Shown here in pieces: positions 34,600-44,098 of a stretch of DNA of 64,000 nt. Both the position numbers and the translations under genes were made by a program. Numbering within the stretch: the first letter of the stretch is position 1; every line of letters starts with the position of its first letter. The DNA lies in contig NZ_CP145886.1 of assembly GCF_038049935.1 (NCBI RefSeq), forward strand, positions 3,418,501 to 3,482,500, given 5' to 3'. The notes beneath the pieces are model-generated. The model was not told the DNA's origin and made no database searches. It saw only the letters and a list, made by a program, of their open reading frames with translations. This DNA is from Rossellomorea sp. y25 (GTDB lineage: Bacteria > Bacillota > Bacilli > Bacillales > Bacillaceae_B).

Positions 34600-35928
34600 A
34601 TGAAACAACCCATGATCGAAAGACTCGGACTTGAAAAGGTCCCACCACAATTAAAATCAACCACCTGGATCGAATACTTCATCATACAGCTCGCCTTCTC
34701 CGTGAACGCAGGAAACTTCCTCATCCCGGCTCTGGCCGTCCTTGAAGGCGGACTATCCTTTCAGGCAGCGTTCCTTGCCACCGTACTCGGAGCAAGCGTC
34801 GCCTTCCTATTCGTATCATTCCTGTCACTACCAGGCTCCCGCTACGGCCTGCCCGCTCAATACGTCCTGCGGTCCATCATCGGAACCCGGCTGTCGATGC
34901 TCATCGCATCCCCCATCCGGTCACTGACGTCCCTCTACTGGTTCAGCGTCCAAACCATCGGAGGAACCTTCGTCATCATCTCCATGGTGGAAAAAGTAAC
35001 ACCCTACACCATACCATTCATCCCGGTCGCCATCGGACTCGCCATCATCATGACCCTTTTAGCCCTCATCGGCTTCGAAGCTGTCAAAAAAGCGACCAAA
35101 CTATTCATCCCGATCCTCGTGATCGGCCAGGGAATCATTCTCTACCTGTTCCTATCAAAAGGAGCCGATTCCCTCCCAACACTCACACAAGGCCAGGAAC
35201 CCTTCTCCATCGGAACGTTCCTATTCTACTCAAGCCTCGTCTTCGTCCAATACATCTCAGGCGTCAGCGCATCCTCCGACATCACCCGCTACAGCAAGAG
35301 TGACCGTCACGGATTCTGGGGACTGTATAGTGGAAACGTCGTCGGATTCATGATGACCGCCCTGCTTGGAGGATTGAGTGCCAGCTTGTTTAAAGATCTA
35401 AATCCATTCGTCGCAGCGGGTCAGCTGACCGACTCCAGTTTGCTTCTATTGGTGATTACGGCTTGTGCGATGGTATCGATGATATCAATTAATCTTAGTA
35501 ATGCGTATACAGGGGGATACAGTCTGCTGAATGCACTGCCGTCCCTGTCGCGGATTCAGAGTGCCTTACTGTTCAGTGTCGCAGGGATTATTTTAAGTTC
35601 GTTTCCTCAGCTGGTTTATAATGCGCAGGAGTATATTTCTTATCTGGGGATCCTGATTATTCCGATATCGGCGATTGTGGTGGCTGATTTTTTGGTTATT
35701 CGGAAAGGAAGGATTTCTGAGAGTGCGCTTGTAAGGCTTGCGAGTGGGGAATCGAATTTTAATCGGGAGGCGTTGGTTGTGTTGGGGATTGGCATGGTTT
35801 TATATTTGGTGATTCCGGATTCGTTTTCGCCGGGGTTTAGTTGTTTTATTATGACCTCTATTATCTATGTTCTTACTAAAATAAGGAGTAGTACCGAAGA
35901 ACAGCATCCTATCCAGAAACTTGGTTAA
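34600..35928 (+). CDS. Cytosine/purine permease-like NCS1 transporter
   Basis: A 442-residue membrane protein with about 12 transmembrane helices, of the nucleobase:cation symporter-1 family (CodB-like). Family signs are SVNAGNFLIPALAVLEGG, LPGSRYGLPAQYVLRSIIG, SDITRYSK and SINLSNAYTGGY. The probable substrates are cytosine, hypoxanthine or a related base; no metabolic partner is linked to say which. The start at 34600 follows AAAGGAGAT at 8 bases. Codon usage changes abruptly: up to about 35,400 codons end mostly in C, afterwards mostly in T or G. A terminator follows. Confidence 0.85.
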   Translation: MKQPMIERLGLEKVPPQLKSTTWIEYFIIQLAFSVNAGNFLIPALAVLEGGLSFQAAFLATVLGASVAFLFVSFLSLPGSRYGLPAQYVLRSIIGTRLSMLIASPIRSLTSLYWFSVQTIGGTFVIISMVEKVTPYTIPFIPVAIGLAIIMTLLALIGFEAVKKATKLFIPILVIGQGIILYLFLSKGADSLPTLTQGQEPFSIGTFLFYSSLVFVQYISGVSASSDITRYSKSDRHGFWGLYSGNVVGFMMTALLGGLSASLFKDLNPFVAAGQLTDSSLLLLVITACAMVSMISINLSNAYTGGYSLLNALPSLSRIQSALLFSVAGIILSSFPQLVYNAQEYISYLGILIIPISAIVVADFLVIRKGRISESALVRLASGESNFNREALVVLGIGMVLYLVIPDSFSPGFSCFIMTSIIYVLTKIRSSTEEQHPIQKLG

Positions 35929-35935
35929 AGATATA

Positions 35936-35968
35936 AGAGTGAACCTGCAATTTAGGTTCACTCTTTTC
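35936..35968 (+). terminator. Terminator of the permease gene
   Basis: AGAGTGAACCT pairs with AGGTTCACTCT, followed by TTTTCTT. Confidence 0.85.
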
Positions 35969-35998
35969 TTCTTAATATGAATTGTCAGTTCCTCTTCA

Positions 35999-36556
35999 TC
36001 AATTCTTCTTTTCGGGTTTCGTATCTTTATCAGAAATCTTACCCTTCTGGTTTAAATGGTCAATATGCTGGAGCTCCAACTCAGTAACCCCATTGTTCCC
36101 TGTTAGCACCTCTTCTTTTGTAACCAGAAAATATTGAGTGGGATTCAACGAATATTTAAACTTCCCATCTTGATCGTATGCTTCCACCTTTACTTTCATA
36201 CTGCCTTGGCCAAACTCTTTAGCTTTTACCGCAATGGTGACCGTTGCAGTTTCCCCTTCCTGAACTTCAGTCCATTCAAGGGCCTTATTTCCCTCTTCGC
36301 TACTCTGGATGACACCGGATGTTTCCAAAACGACTTTGACATGTGTTTCAGGATTACCGAACTTCACATGTAAATTCCATTTCATTTGATCCGGTCTGAG
36401 AGGTTTCTCGATTACCTCGAAATTAGTTATGATAGATGGAAATAACTTCCATGATTGGTTTAGAGGAGTCTTGATCCTCTCACTATGGCTTTGGATATTT
36501 TGACTGCAGCCTGTCATGATCATAAGACAGATGAAGAAGAACAAATATTTTTTCAT
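35999..36556 (-). CDS. Lipoprotein of unknown function
   Basis: A 185-residue protein with a lipoprotein signal (MKKYLFFFICLMIMTGC; lipobox MTGC, modified Cys at residue 17). The mature part is an all-beta, Ig-like domain of about 120 residues (EGETATVTIAVKAKEFGQG) followed by a charged tail. Not recognised by name. It would be anchored to the outer face of the membrane. The start at 36556 follows GGAGG at about 10 bases; a longer frame to 36586 starts before that site. Confidence 0.75.
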   Translation of the reverse strand: MKKYLFFFICLMIMTGCSQNIQSHSERIKTPLNQSWKLFPSIITNFEVIEKPLRPDQMKWNLHVKFGNPETHVKVVLETSGVIQSSEEGNKALEWTEVQEGETATVTIAVKAKEFGQGSMKVKVEAYDQDGKFKYSLNPTQYFLVTKEEVLTGNNGVTELELQHIDHLNQKGKISDKDTKPEKKN

Positions 36557-36662
36557 TTTCCAACTGCCTCCACTAAGAAACCTCACAAAATTAGAAATGG
36601 CATATGACCAAGGATATTCCTATCCTGTCGCAAGCGTCTGAACCAAACACCATGTGATTAGC

Positions 36663-36860
36663 CTAATTTGACGTCGTAATTATGAAAAACATAAGGATCG
36701 ATATAACTACTAATGTTGAAAAGGCGATCACTAAAGCTGGAATTGTAATCGATAGATTAGTATTCGGATGAGGTAAAGAGGTCAATCCTTTATATAAAAC
36801 AAATATTAATAAAAGCACTTCTATTATGAGAAAAATCCACAAAGATAAACTCGTATTCAT
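36663..36860 (-). CDS. Small two-helix membrane protein
   Basis: A 65-residue protein with two hydrophobic segments (residues about 6-24 and 38-61) joined by a short loop with TSLPHPNTN. The site AGAGGATGG ahead of the ATG is good. No family recognised. It stands alone at the left edge of the defence island. Confidence 0.6.
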   Translation of the reverse strand: MNTSLSLWIFLIIEVLLLIFVLYKGLTSLPHPNTNLSITIPALVIAFSTLVVISILMFFIITTSN

Positions 36861-37280
36861 AGCGCCATCCTCTCATCATTTTCCATGTTACGTTTATTAA
36901 CCATATTCCCATTTGTCTGAGAGTTAATCGATTTTTGGAATTTTGATAGAGTTCACGGATATTGTTACAAACTATACTTAAAGTCGAACTTGTTGTCCAT
37001 CTCGTCGTTGATTTTCAGATTTATTTTTCAGGTATACTAATGCTTTACCGTACCGAGAGTCTGAAGCCAATATTATATAAAAATTTATTTTTATCGAAGT
37101 ATAGAAATACGAAAAACGACAACTTCAAAAGTTATTCTAGTTAATATCTGTCCTTAATAAAATATATTGTATTACACAAAAAATTACATAGAGTTAAGAT
37201 TATTTTCTTCTCACAGCAACTCTTTATTTTGGGCAATTCCCAAAATAAAATATCTATATACTTAATTTAGGTTACATTAC
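36861..37280. other. Gap with a palindrome and a family B remnant
   Basis: 37037-37071 reads CTAATGCTTTACCGTACCGAGAGTCTGA, the right half of the family B repeat. TATTTTGGG/CCCAAAATA at 37225-37247 is a hairpin close behind the DAC-domain gene and may terminate it. No gene supported. Confidence 0.5.
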
Positions 37281-38594
37281 TTAAAGCCTAAATATAATTG
37301 AATTATTTTTTATTATCGAAATCGGACCATCCTCTGATATTACTATCCCCAATATTTCTTTATTATGAGAAAATGATGCCATTGATTTATGTCTTGAACC
37401 CCCTGATATTTTAGCTTTAGCCTTAGTCGGTTTTAAGATAGAACCAAATCCAATTATTTCATTATTACTGTTAATTAGAACCGCCCCATCTGTTTTAGTG
37501 AAATTTGAAAAAGTATCAACAAAAACTTTTTCACCACTAAACTGAATCTTTGTTGGTTTAATCCACTGAGTTTTCTCAACATCATCAAAGTAATTTTCAT
37601 TAAAGTTAAATACAATTGAAGCGCCTTTTCCCATATGACTAATCTCAAGTATAATAGCTGTTAGCTTATTCACATCTTCAACTTTAATTTTCATAAATTC
37701 CCTTAGAATATTTGTAAGTTCCTTATAGTTGCGTATTCTAGGTGTATTATTAATATATTCCATTATTAACTCATTTCCTCTGCCAATTCGTAAACCCATT
37801 TCTCTTAACGAAAACACCGGAGCATTAAATCCTTTATTTGATTCTCCTATCACACTAGACATCAACCCGGTTTCTGTTATTAAAATACCAGAAATCATAA
37901 AATTATTATCTTCAACAGGTTCACAAATTAAGAAAGTATATAGTCCATCAGCTATTTCTAACAATGGCTTGATCTCCTTAAAATCCGTTAATAAAGGCTT
38001 GCTTTTTAAATTAATTATTTCGAATTGTCCTTTTATTGTAGAAGCCCTTAATGTTGATTCTATTTTTAATAGGTTGTCGCCTATAATTATTCCAGTATGT
38101 ATTTCTCGTCCTTCAATAGAGGAATTCCCCCAACGTAATACTTCTCTGATTATCTTGCCATAATCGATTGATCTTGCATCCGTAATGGAACGTGCTATAC
38201 GATTGGTAGATTCTGAATAAAACTCTTGTAACACCGCTGGTATGCTTAATCTTTTTATTAAATCTACAACCTCATTACTGTCAATACTAGGGAATTTCAA
38301 AATAATATTTTGCACCTCATTTGCAGCTATACAAGCGTGTTTAATAAAACTTCTTATTCTTTGATTTCTGTAATGCTTGGCAGTTTTCGATATATCGATA
38401 TATACAGCATAATTAGTATAAGGAATTTCTGCTTTAATAAAATCGTAACTCCTATATTTTATTCTTCTTATATTAAAATCCTCACTTCCAAAAACAATAT
38501 TAGTCTCTTCTTCTATTATATAAATTCTGTCACTTGAAACTCCAATAACATCCGATATGTAATTTACTAAATAACTAAATATTTGTGTATCCAT
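37281..38594 (-). CDS. Protein with C-terminal diadenylate cyclase (DisA_N/DAC)-type domain
   Basis: A 437-residue cytosolic protein. The last 75 residues carry the DAC landmarks: TKTDGAVLIN with DGA at 369-371, then GGSRHKS with RHK at 401-403 where DAC enzymes have RHR, then GIVISEDGPISIIKNN, the usual final strands. Residues 1-350 are a large region I cannot assign, possibly a sensor; it has no membrane helix, which sets it apart from CdaA, and no HhH part, which sets it apart from DisA. DAC enzymes make c-di-AMP from two ATP. With the third position Lys instead of Arg the activity may be altered. It neighbours an ankyrin-repeat gene on the same strand and three defence systems. Confidence 0.75.
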   Translation of the reverse strand: MDTQIFSYLVNYISDVIGVSSDRIYIIEEETNIVFGSEDFNIRRIKYRSYDFIKAEIPYTNYAVYIDISKTAKHYRNQRIRSFIKHACIAANEVQNIILKFPSIDSNEVVDLIKRLSIPAVLQEFYSESTNRIARSITDARSIDYGKIIREVLRWGNSSIEGREIHTGIIIGDNLLKIESTLRASTIKGQFEIINLKSKPLLTDFKEIKPLLEIADGLYTFLICEPVEDNNFMISGILITETGLMSSVIGESNKGFNAPVFSLREMGLRIGRGNELIMEYINNTPRIRNYKELTNILREFMKIKVEDVNKLTAIILEISHMGKGASIVFNFNENYFDDVEKTQWIKPTKIQFSGEKVFVDTFSNFTKTDGAVLINSNNEIIGFGSILKPTKAKAKISGGSRHKSMASFSHNKEILGIVISEDGPISIIKNNSIIFRL

Positions 38595-38730
38595 ACTTGC
38601 CCCCGACTTATATTTTTCTCGTTATTTTTTACATTTCTTTGATTTTATTTCAGGAGTGTGTCCTTCAATTCTTAATAACCGTTATATTCTCTAACAACTT
38701 TAGTATTTGAGAACTCTTTTTGTAAAACAA

Positions 38731-38778
38731 GGTCAGACCCCCAGCTCATTAGCGATAACTGTGCCGAGGGTCTGACCC
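38731..38778. repeat. Family B repeat, copy 1
   Basis: GGTCAGACCCCCAGCTCATT at the left and GAGGGTCTGACCC at the right, between the DAC and ankyrin genes. Confidence 0.75.
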
Positions 38779-38805
38779 ATTACCTCATTAGTATTAGATG
38801 TTTGA

Positions 38806-39795
38806 TTACGAATTCTCTTTTAACAACTTACATATTGCTTGGTAGTTATAATTTTTAGCTAAAGTTAATGCTGTACTTCCATAATTATCTTGAAATTCAA
38901 CATTAGTCCCCGATTCCAATAGCAGTTTTACAGAATCAAATTTCCCATCTTCAGCCGCTTCCATCAAAGCGGTATATCCATCGTTATTGCGATAATTAAC
39001 GTCAAAATTTTGGAATGAAAGCAAAAATCTTAAACAATTTATATTATTACAAGATGCTATTATAATATTGTCTCCATCACTATTTACATCATTTACACTT
39101 GCCCCAACTTTAACCAAGTATCTAACTACTTCAATATTTCCTAAATGGCATGCTTTAAATAACGGGCTCTCACCAGACCTACACTTCAATGAAATATCTG
39201 CGCCTTTATCAATTAGAACTTTCGTTATACTTAATGCAGCAGGTGATTTCATTGCAAAATGCAGTGCAGTATAAGAATTTTCATTTATACTATTAATATT
39301 AAGTTGAGTTTCTAGCAAAGTTTCAATAATATTTAACTGATTATTCTGAATAGCAATCATTAAGGCATTATTTCCCTTGCTATCCCTAGCATCAACATTT
39401 GCACCATGTTCTAATAAGCTCTTAACAATATCCAGATGTCCATTTTTTGCGGCAAAAAGCAGCGGACTAAGATTACTATCATCATACAAATTAGGATTTG
39501 CTCTTTTTTGCAATAGCTGATTTACGATAGTAACATAATTAGACCTTATTGATAGCATTAATGCAGTTTCTTTTTTTCTATTAGATAAATTGACATCAGA
39601 ATAATTATTTAATAGCCACTTTACAACCTCGGTATGACCTTTAGAAGCAGCAATGATTAGTGGCGTATTTTCTTTTGAATCTCTCCTATTAATATCATTA
39701 AACCCTTCAAATCCTATAGCCTCTAATTCCTTTACATTTCCTTTAGCAGCAAGTTCTATAATTAATGATTCTTTACTAATAGTTTTCTTTGACAT
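38806..39795 (-). CDS. Ankyrin-repeat protein
   Basis: A 329-residue protein made almost wholly of ankyrin repeats, about nine units of 32-34 residues. Typical units: NTPLIIAASKGHTEVVKWLLNN, LSPLLFAAKNGHLDIVKSLL and GYTALMEAAEDGKFDSVKLLLESG. No signal peptide, membrane helix or catalytic domain is visible, so it likely binds a protein partner in the cytosol. An AGGAG site lies seven bases before the ATG. It sits upstream of the DAC-domain gene on the same strand with a family B repeat between; a shared function is an inference. Confidence 0.85.
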   Translation of the reverse strand: MSKKTISKESLIIELAAKGNVKELEAIGFEGFNDINRRDSKENTPLIIAASKGHTEVVKWLLNNYSDVNLSNRKKETALMLSIRSNYVTIVNQLLQKRANPNLYDDSNLSPLLFAAKNGHLDIVKSLLEHGANVDARDSKGNNALMIAIQNNQLNIIETLLETQLNINSINENSYTALHFAMKSPAALSITKVLIDKGADISLKCRSGESPLFKACHLGNIEVVRYLVKVGASVNDVNSDGDNIIIASCNNINCLRFLLSFQNFDVNYRNNDGYTALMEAAEDGKFDSVKLLLESGTNVEFQDNYGSTALTLAKNYNYQAICKLLKENS

Positions 39796-40227
39796 ATGTA
39801 ACTCCTACATTTTCATTTATTATAACTATTTTATCGGTAAGAAAGTGAAAAAAATTAGCTTTTGGATGATTATTTAAATGTCTGCCCCAATATTCCTTTG
39901 ACCTAATATATTTGCAATGTCATAAATTTAAATTTCCCTTGAATTATGCATCCTTGTATAATTTTAACATAAATATCCAGTTGTAGGACTCTATCTTTAT
40001 TTAATTAACTCTAGTCCCTTAAAAAAGTTTAAAAAACAGACCTCCCCCACGGTACATTTAAGTTTTATCCATCCAAGGGTCAAATCCCATTACTCCAAAA
40101 AGCTTCCTTTAAATGTTATCCAACTTTACTATTTAAAAAGTTAAATAACAGAGGTTTTTGTAAAAATTTGTAGAATGTTATTACTAAGGAATCGTTTTAC
40201 TTCTATAGAATTGTAGGAGGATAATCA
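39796..40227. other. Gap between divergent ankyrin and nuclease genes
   Basis: AT-rich region that should hold both promoters. Around 40044-40094 a diverged family-B-like piece (CAGACCTCCCC..AAGGGTCAAATCCC) is seen. No gene supported. Confidence 0.4.
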
Positions 40228-41535
40228 ATGAATGATGAAACAACCAAATTAAATGAAAAATTGAATTCTCCTGATGAAGTTCTTTCTAAAACTGATCCAG
40301 GTGATGAAGTACAAAGAAGATTTAGATATCAGCATACTTATACAGCACTTATATCTATCCAAATGGCTTCAGGAAAGATTTCCTATAAAGAATTATTATG
40401 TGAACTACATGAGGATATTCTTGGAATACGTAATGATGGAAAATTTGAAGGAATACAAATTAAGACAAAGCAAATATCAGACGGACCATTTGAGTTAGAA
40501 GAAGAATCAGTAGTAAAAAGCCTATTAAGGTTCATTAAACTATATAACGAATACCCCGGCTCGTTTAAGAAATTTATCTTTGTCTCCAATTGTCCAACTA
40601 GAAATGATGAGACAGGAAAAAGTTTAAATAACCTAATAAATCAGGCTAAAAATAAAAAAGCACATGATCCTTTTAAGCCTGGTACATTAGAAAAGTTTTT
40701 CAAATCTCTTTGCGACAAAAGCAATTCAAGTGAACAAGATGTTATTAGTGTCTTATCAATTATTCAAGTCCAGCAAGGTCCAAGTATTGAAGATATTGAA
40801 TCAAAAATACTCACAGATCACTTAGGGAAAATGACTGAATGTTCAGAAACACCTTTACCAAAATTAAGAATTATCCTTGACTCTATTATTAGTCATATTT
40901 ATTTTTCTTCGTCTAAACGAGTAGAAAATCCACTTCAAGATTATTTAGCATTTGTAAATGGAAATGGTCAGCTACTTGAAAAAGTTTATATAAATACAAA
41001 AAGAATTACTATAGATAAAATTAATAATTTAATTACTGAGCCTCTTACAAAGAATTTATTTCTCAGTTCAAGAAAAGGGGTGCCTTCAGAGAACCACTCT
41101 CTAACTTTAACTTCAGACCTAATGTTCTATAAAATGCAGTGTGGACTAATTGAGGAAGATAGTATTGAAATTATGGATGACCTAAGAGCATCTGCTGAAA
41201 CATATATCTTAAAGAATCATTATAAAACTAAAAATCCGACCGAAACATTAGAACAATTAGATCAAATTCGTACAATAGTAAAAAATCAAGCTATTGAATC
41301 AAAGTCTAGGAGCAAATTAAAAGGGGCACCGTATGGAGTAATAATGCTGCACGATATTGAAGACAGACTAGAGAAATTAGTTGAAAGTCGTCATAATATG
41401 GTCTATCAAACGCCTTATGAAATCCTTAAGGGCATAGTAGGGATACTAACAAATGAATGTAAGATTGCATTTAGCGAAGTGCCACCAGGAGGTTGGAAAA
41501 AGAATGGATCAATCACTACTCGAGAAAATAATTAA
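40228..41535 (+). CDS. DUF4297/Cap4-like nuclease, effector of a three-component defence system
   Basis: A 435-residue protein. The N-terminal domain, residues 22-150, looks like a DUF4297/PD-(D/E)xK-type nuclease: DPGDEVQRRFRYQHTYTALISIQ, then HEDILGIRNDGKFEGIQIKTK with D63, E74 and the Q77-x-K79 pair as probable catalytic residues. The rest is helical and not assigned. Such nucleases are effectors in Lamassu (LmuA of Cap4 type), CBASS (Cap4) and ABC-3C systems, where they degrade DNA when triggered. It overlaps the next gene by 32 bases and starts a compact operon behind AGGAGG. Confidence 0.8.
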   Translation: MNDETTKLNEKLNSPDEVLSKTDPGDEVQRRFRYQHTYTALISIQMASGKISYKELLCELHEDILGIRNDGKFEGIQIKTKQISDGPFELEEESVVKSLLRFIKLYNEYPGSFKKFIFVSNCPTRNDETGKSLNNLINQAKNKKAHDPFKPGTLEKFFKSLCDKSNSSEQDVISVLSIIQVQQGPSIEDIESKILTDHLGKMTECSETPLPKLRIILDSIISHIYFSSSKRVENPLQDYLAFVNGNGQLLEKVYINTKRITIDKINNLITEPLTKNLFLSSRKGVPSENHSLTLTSDLMFYKMQCGLIEEDSIEIMDDLRASAETYILKNHYKTKNPTETLEQLDQIRTIVKNQAIESKSRSKLKGAPYGVIMLHDIEDRLEKLVESRHNMVYQTPYEILKGIVGILTNECKIAFSEVPPGGWKKNGSITTRENN

Positions 41536-42067
41536 ACTCGATGAAAATGATGAACTAAATATAATTAGGATTCTTATTTTGATTGATAAGATGGCTGGCC
41601 GAAATCATAAACAAACAATCGATGGGATAAATAAATTAGTAAAATTGGATTTTCTCTTACGTTATCCAGTTGCCTTAGAACGAGCACTAGCGCAGCTTAA
41701 AGAAGAGAAAGATATTCCTAAAATAGATATTCAAGAATATGAAAGAGAAAGCGTAGAGGCTAATTTAATGTATTTTAATTATGGTCCTTGGGATAGTAGG
41801 TATCGGAGATTCCTTACCATTCTCGAAGCTAAAGGTTTAATCGCTTATACAATTAGTGGAAAAACAGTGAAAGTCTCCATTACTCATACGGGACATAAAA
41901 TAGTTGAGGGTATTTCCGAATTTTCAGAATTTAATCCTTATGTAGTACGGAGTGGGCTAATAAAGAGGCACTTTGGTTCGTTTTCTTCAAAGAAACTTAT
42001 CAACTTTTTTTATGATGTGTTTCCTGAAATGGTTACGATGGCACAGGGAGAGGAAATAAAATTATGA
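41504..42067 (+). CDS. Middle component (LmuC / ABC-3C MC-like) of the defence operon
   Basis: A 187-residue soluble protein that reads as winged-helix-like: LLRYPVALERALAQL and RFLTILEAKGLIAYTISGKTVKVSITHTGHKIVEG. I recognise it by position and size, as the small protein between nuclease and SMC-type ATPase in ABC-3C and Lamassu-type operons. The start at 41504 has AGGAGG 11 bases upstream and lies inside the end of the nuclease gene; an ATG 17 codons earlier is less likely. The stop overlaps the ATPase start (ATGA). Confidence 0.7.
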   Translation: MDQSLLEKIIKLDENDELNIIRILILIDKMAGRNHKQTIDGINKLVKLDFLLRYPVALERALAQLKEEKDIPKIDIQEYERESVEANLMYFNYGPWDSRYRRFLTILEAKGLIAYTISGKTVKVSITHTGHKIVEGISEFSEFNPYVVRSGLIKRHFGSFSSKKLINFFYDVFPEMVTMAQGEEIKL

Positions 42068-44043
42068 ATTTGAAAATAGAAAAATTAACGCTTACTTGTA
42101 AAAAAGAGATAGTAGAAATTCCTTTTGCAAAAAATATTACTTATTTTTACGGAAAAATGGGGGCGGGTAAATCCACCATACTACAATTAATTGACTATTG
42201 TTTAGGTAATGAACTTATTGTAACCCCTGCACTTCAACAAGAATTCATTAATGCTCATTTAGAACTAATGATTGGCAGTCATCAGGTTTCACTTTTTCGG
42301 GAAAAGGGGTCAAATCAAGTACAAGTAGAATGGAAAGACCAACACGAGTATGAGGTACTAAACTTAATTGCTCCCATATATAAGCAAGAAAACTCTCAGC
42401 CACTAATACCTAACACTAACCTATTATTATTAACTGACATCCTATTTTATTTAGGTGGTTTTCAACCTCCACTTGTTCGCAAAAGCAAAAAAACTGAAAA
42501 TACTGAACTTATCCGTTTGAGTTTTAGAGATTTAATGTGGTATTGCTACCTTAATCAGGATGAGATTGATAGTTCTATCTTTCATTTGGAAAAAGAGGCA
42601 AACAATTTCAAAAAATTAAAAAGTCGGGATGTAATGAGATTACTCCTTGGCTTTCATCAAGAGAGTGTTGCTTTATTGGAAAGTGATCTACTTGCAGTTC
42701 GAAATGAAAAGGCTACTCTCAATTCCACTGCAAAACAATTACAAAAATTCTTAGACGAGAATGATATAGGGGATACTGCAACTATCATAAAAAAAATCAA
42801 GGAAGTTGAAGATGCTATTCATCAGACAAATATTGAGATTAACAATATTAAAAAAGAAATTGAACAAGAGAATATTCATCCTGTAGACAGACTTAAAGAA
42901 AAAGCTAGATCTTACGCTGTTTTATTAGATGAACTTAATACATCAGTATATGATATTGAGGTACAAATTACACAAAGAAAAAGACTTCTAGGTGAATTTG
43001 CATCAGCTAAGATGAAAGTTAATAGATCATTAATTGCTAGGAACACTCTAAAGGATTTAGAATTTTCATCATGTCCTCAATGTGAACGTGAATTAAAAAA
43101 TAATATCACCAATAGTAATCAATGTTCTTTATGTCAAGTTCCATTTGATGAGAATACTTATTTTGAAAGTAATAATATTGAAGTAATGAAAACCGACTTA
43201 ACATCAAGATATAATGAATTAAATGATTCTATTACCCGACTTAATAGACAAAATGACTCCATGTTAAAAGAATTACGTAGAATCAAAGAAGAAAAACAAA
43301 TAATTGATCAAGAGATACTAGAACTACAAACTACTTACGATTCAATTTATTTAGCAAAAGCAAAAAATCACGAACGAATTTTAGGAAAACTTAAAGCTGA
43401 AAAAGTGGCATTAAATCGTTTACTCCCTTTATCAAATCAAGTAAAAGAATTGCAAGATCAAGCCGACAATCTAATTGTTGACGAAGAAAACTTAAAACGA
43501 GATCTAAAAGAAGCAAGAGAAAAAGCTGAGAAAGATAACACCAACCTTGAAGAGCTTAAGTCATTATTCCTTGAAAACCTAGTAGAAGTAGGCCTTCCAG
43601 GTGTTAATCAAGACGATATAGTATCAATAAGCACTAATGACTTTATACCAAAAATCTATCGTTCGAAAGATGATGATGTATATGAAATGCAATTTTCCAA
43701 TCTCGGTAGTGGAGGTAAAAAAACGATATTTAAATGTTGCTTTGCTTTAGCGGTACACCGTTTAGCAAAACAAAGAAATATTCCGCTTCCAAATTTTCTT
43801 ATGATTGATACACCAATGAAAAACATAAGTGAACGTGAAAATGAAGATATTTTTAAAGGTTTTTACTCTTTCCTTTATAGGTTAGCAGAAAACGAGTTGA
43901 GAGATTTACAATTTATTATTGTAGACAAAGAATATTACCCAATTTCAGAAGAACTCTCTAAAAAGATTATTACAATAAAAAAACACATGACGCCTGATGA
44001 TCCAATGCATCCACCATTAATACCTTATTATAAAGGACACTAA
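42064..44043 (+). CDS. SMC/Rad50-like ABC ATPase (LmuB / ABC-3C ATPase)
   Basis: A 659-residue protein. Walker A is GKMGAGKST at residues 30-38; the ABC signature is SNLGSGGKK at about 545-553; Walker B is FLMIDT at about 578-583. Between them lie long coiled coils interrupted by a zinc-hook-like pair, CPQC and CSLC (about residues 338-360). This is the layout of short SMC-like ATPases that sense foreign DNA or replication intermediates in Lamassu and ABC-3C systems. ATP-driven conformational change would release the nuclease. It is the last gene of the operon; a weak hairpin follows. Confidence 0.87.
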   Translation: MNLKIEKLTLTCKKEIVEIPFAKNITYFYGKMGAGKSTILQLIDYCLGNELIVTPALQQEFINAHLELMIGSHQVSLFREKGSNQVQVEWKDQHEYEVLNLIAPIYKQENSQPLIPNTNLLLLTDILFYLGGFQPPLVRKSKKTENTELIRLSFRDLMWYCYLNQDEIDSSIFHLEKEANNFKKLKSRDVMRLLLGFHQESVALLESDLLAVRNEKATLNSTAKQLQKFLDENDIGDTATIIKKIKEVEDAIHQTNIEINNIKKEIEQENIHPVDRLKEKARSYAVLLDELNTSVYDIEVQITQRKRLLGEFASAKMKVNRSLIARNTLKDLEFSSCPQCERELKNNITNSNQCSLCQVPFDENTYFESNNIEVMKTDLTSRYNELNDSITRLNRQNDSMLKELRRIKEEKQIIDQEILELQTTYDSIYLAKAKNHERILGKLKAEKVALNRLLPLSNQVKELQDQADNLIVDEENLKRDLKEAREKAEKDNTNLEELKSLFLENLVEVGLPGVNQDDIVSISTNDFIPKIYRSKDDDVYEMQFSNLGSGGKKTIFKCCFALAVHRLAKQRNIPLPNFLMIDTPMKNISERENEDIFKGFYSFLYRLAENELRDLQFIIVDKEYYPISEELSKKIITIKKHMTPDDPMHPPLIPYYKGH

Positions 44044-44063
44044 ACTTTTTAAGATAATATTAA

Positions 44064-44098
44064 AAGGTAGAGGAATAAGACAAACATTCTTCTACCTT
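44064..44098 (+). terminator. Hairpin after the three-gene defence operon
   Basis: AAGGTAGA at 44064-44071 pairs with TCTACCTT at 44091-44098; only a weak T-run follows. Confidence 0.5.
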
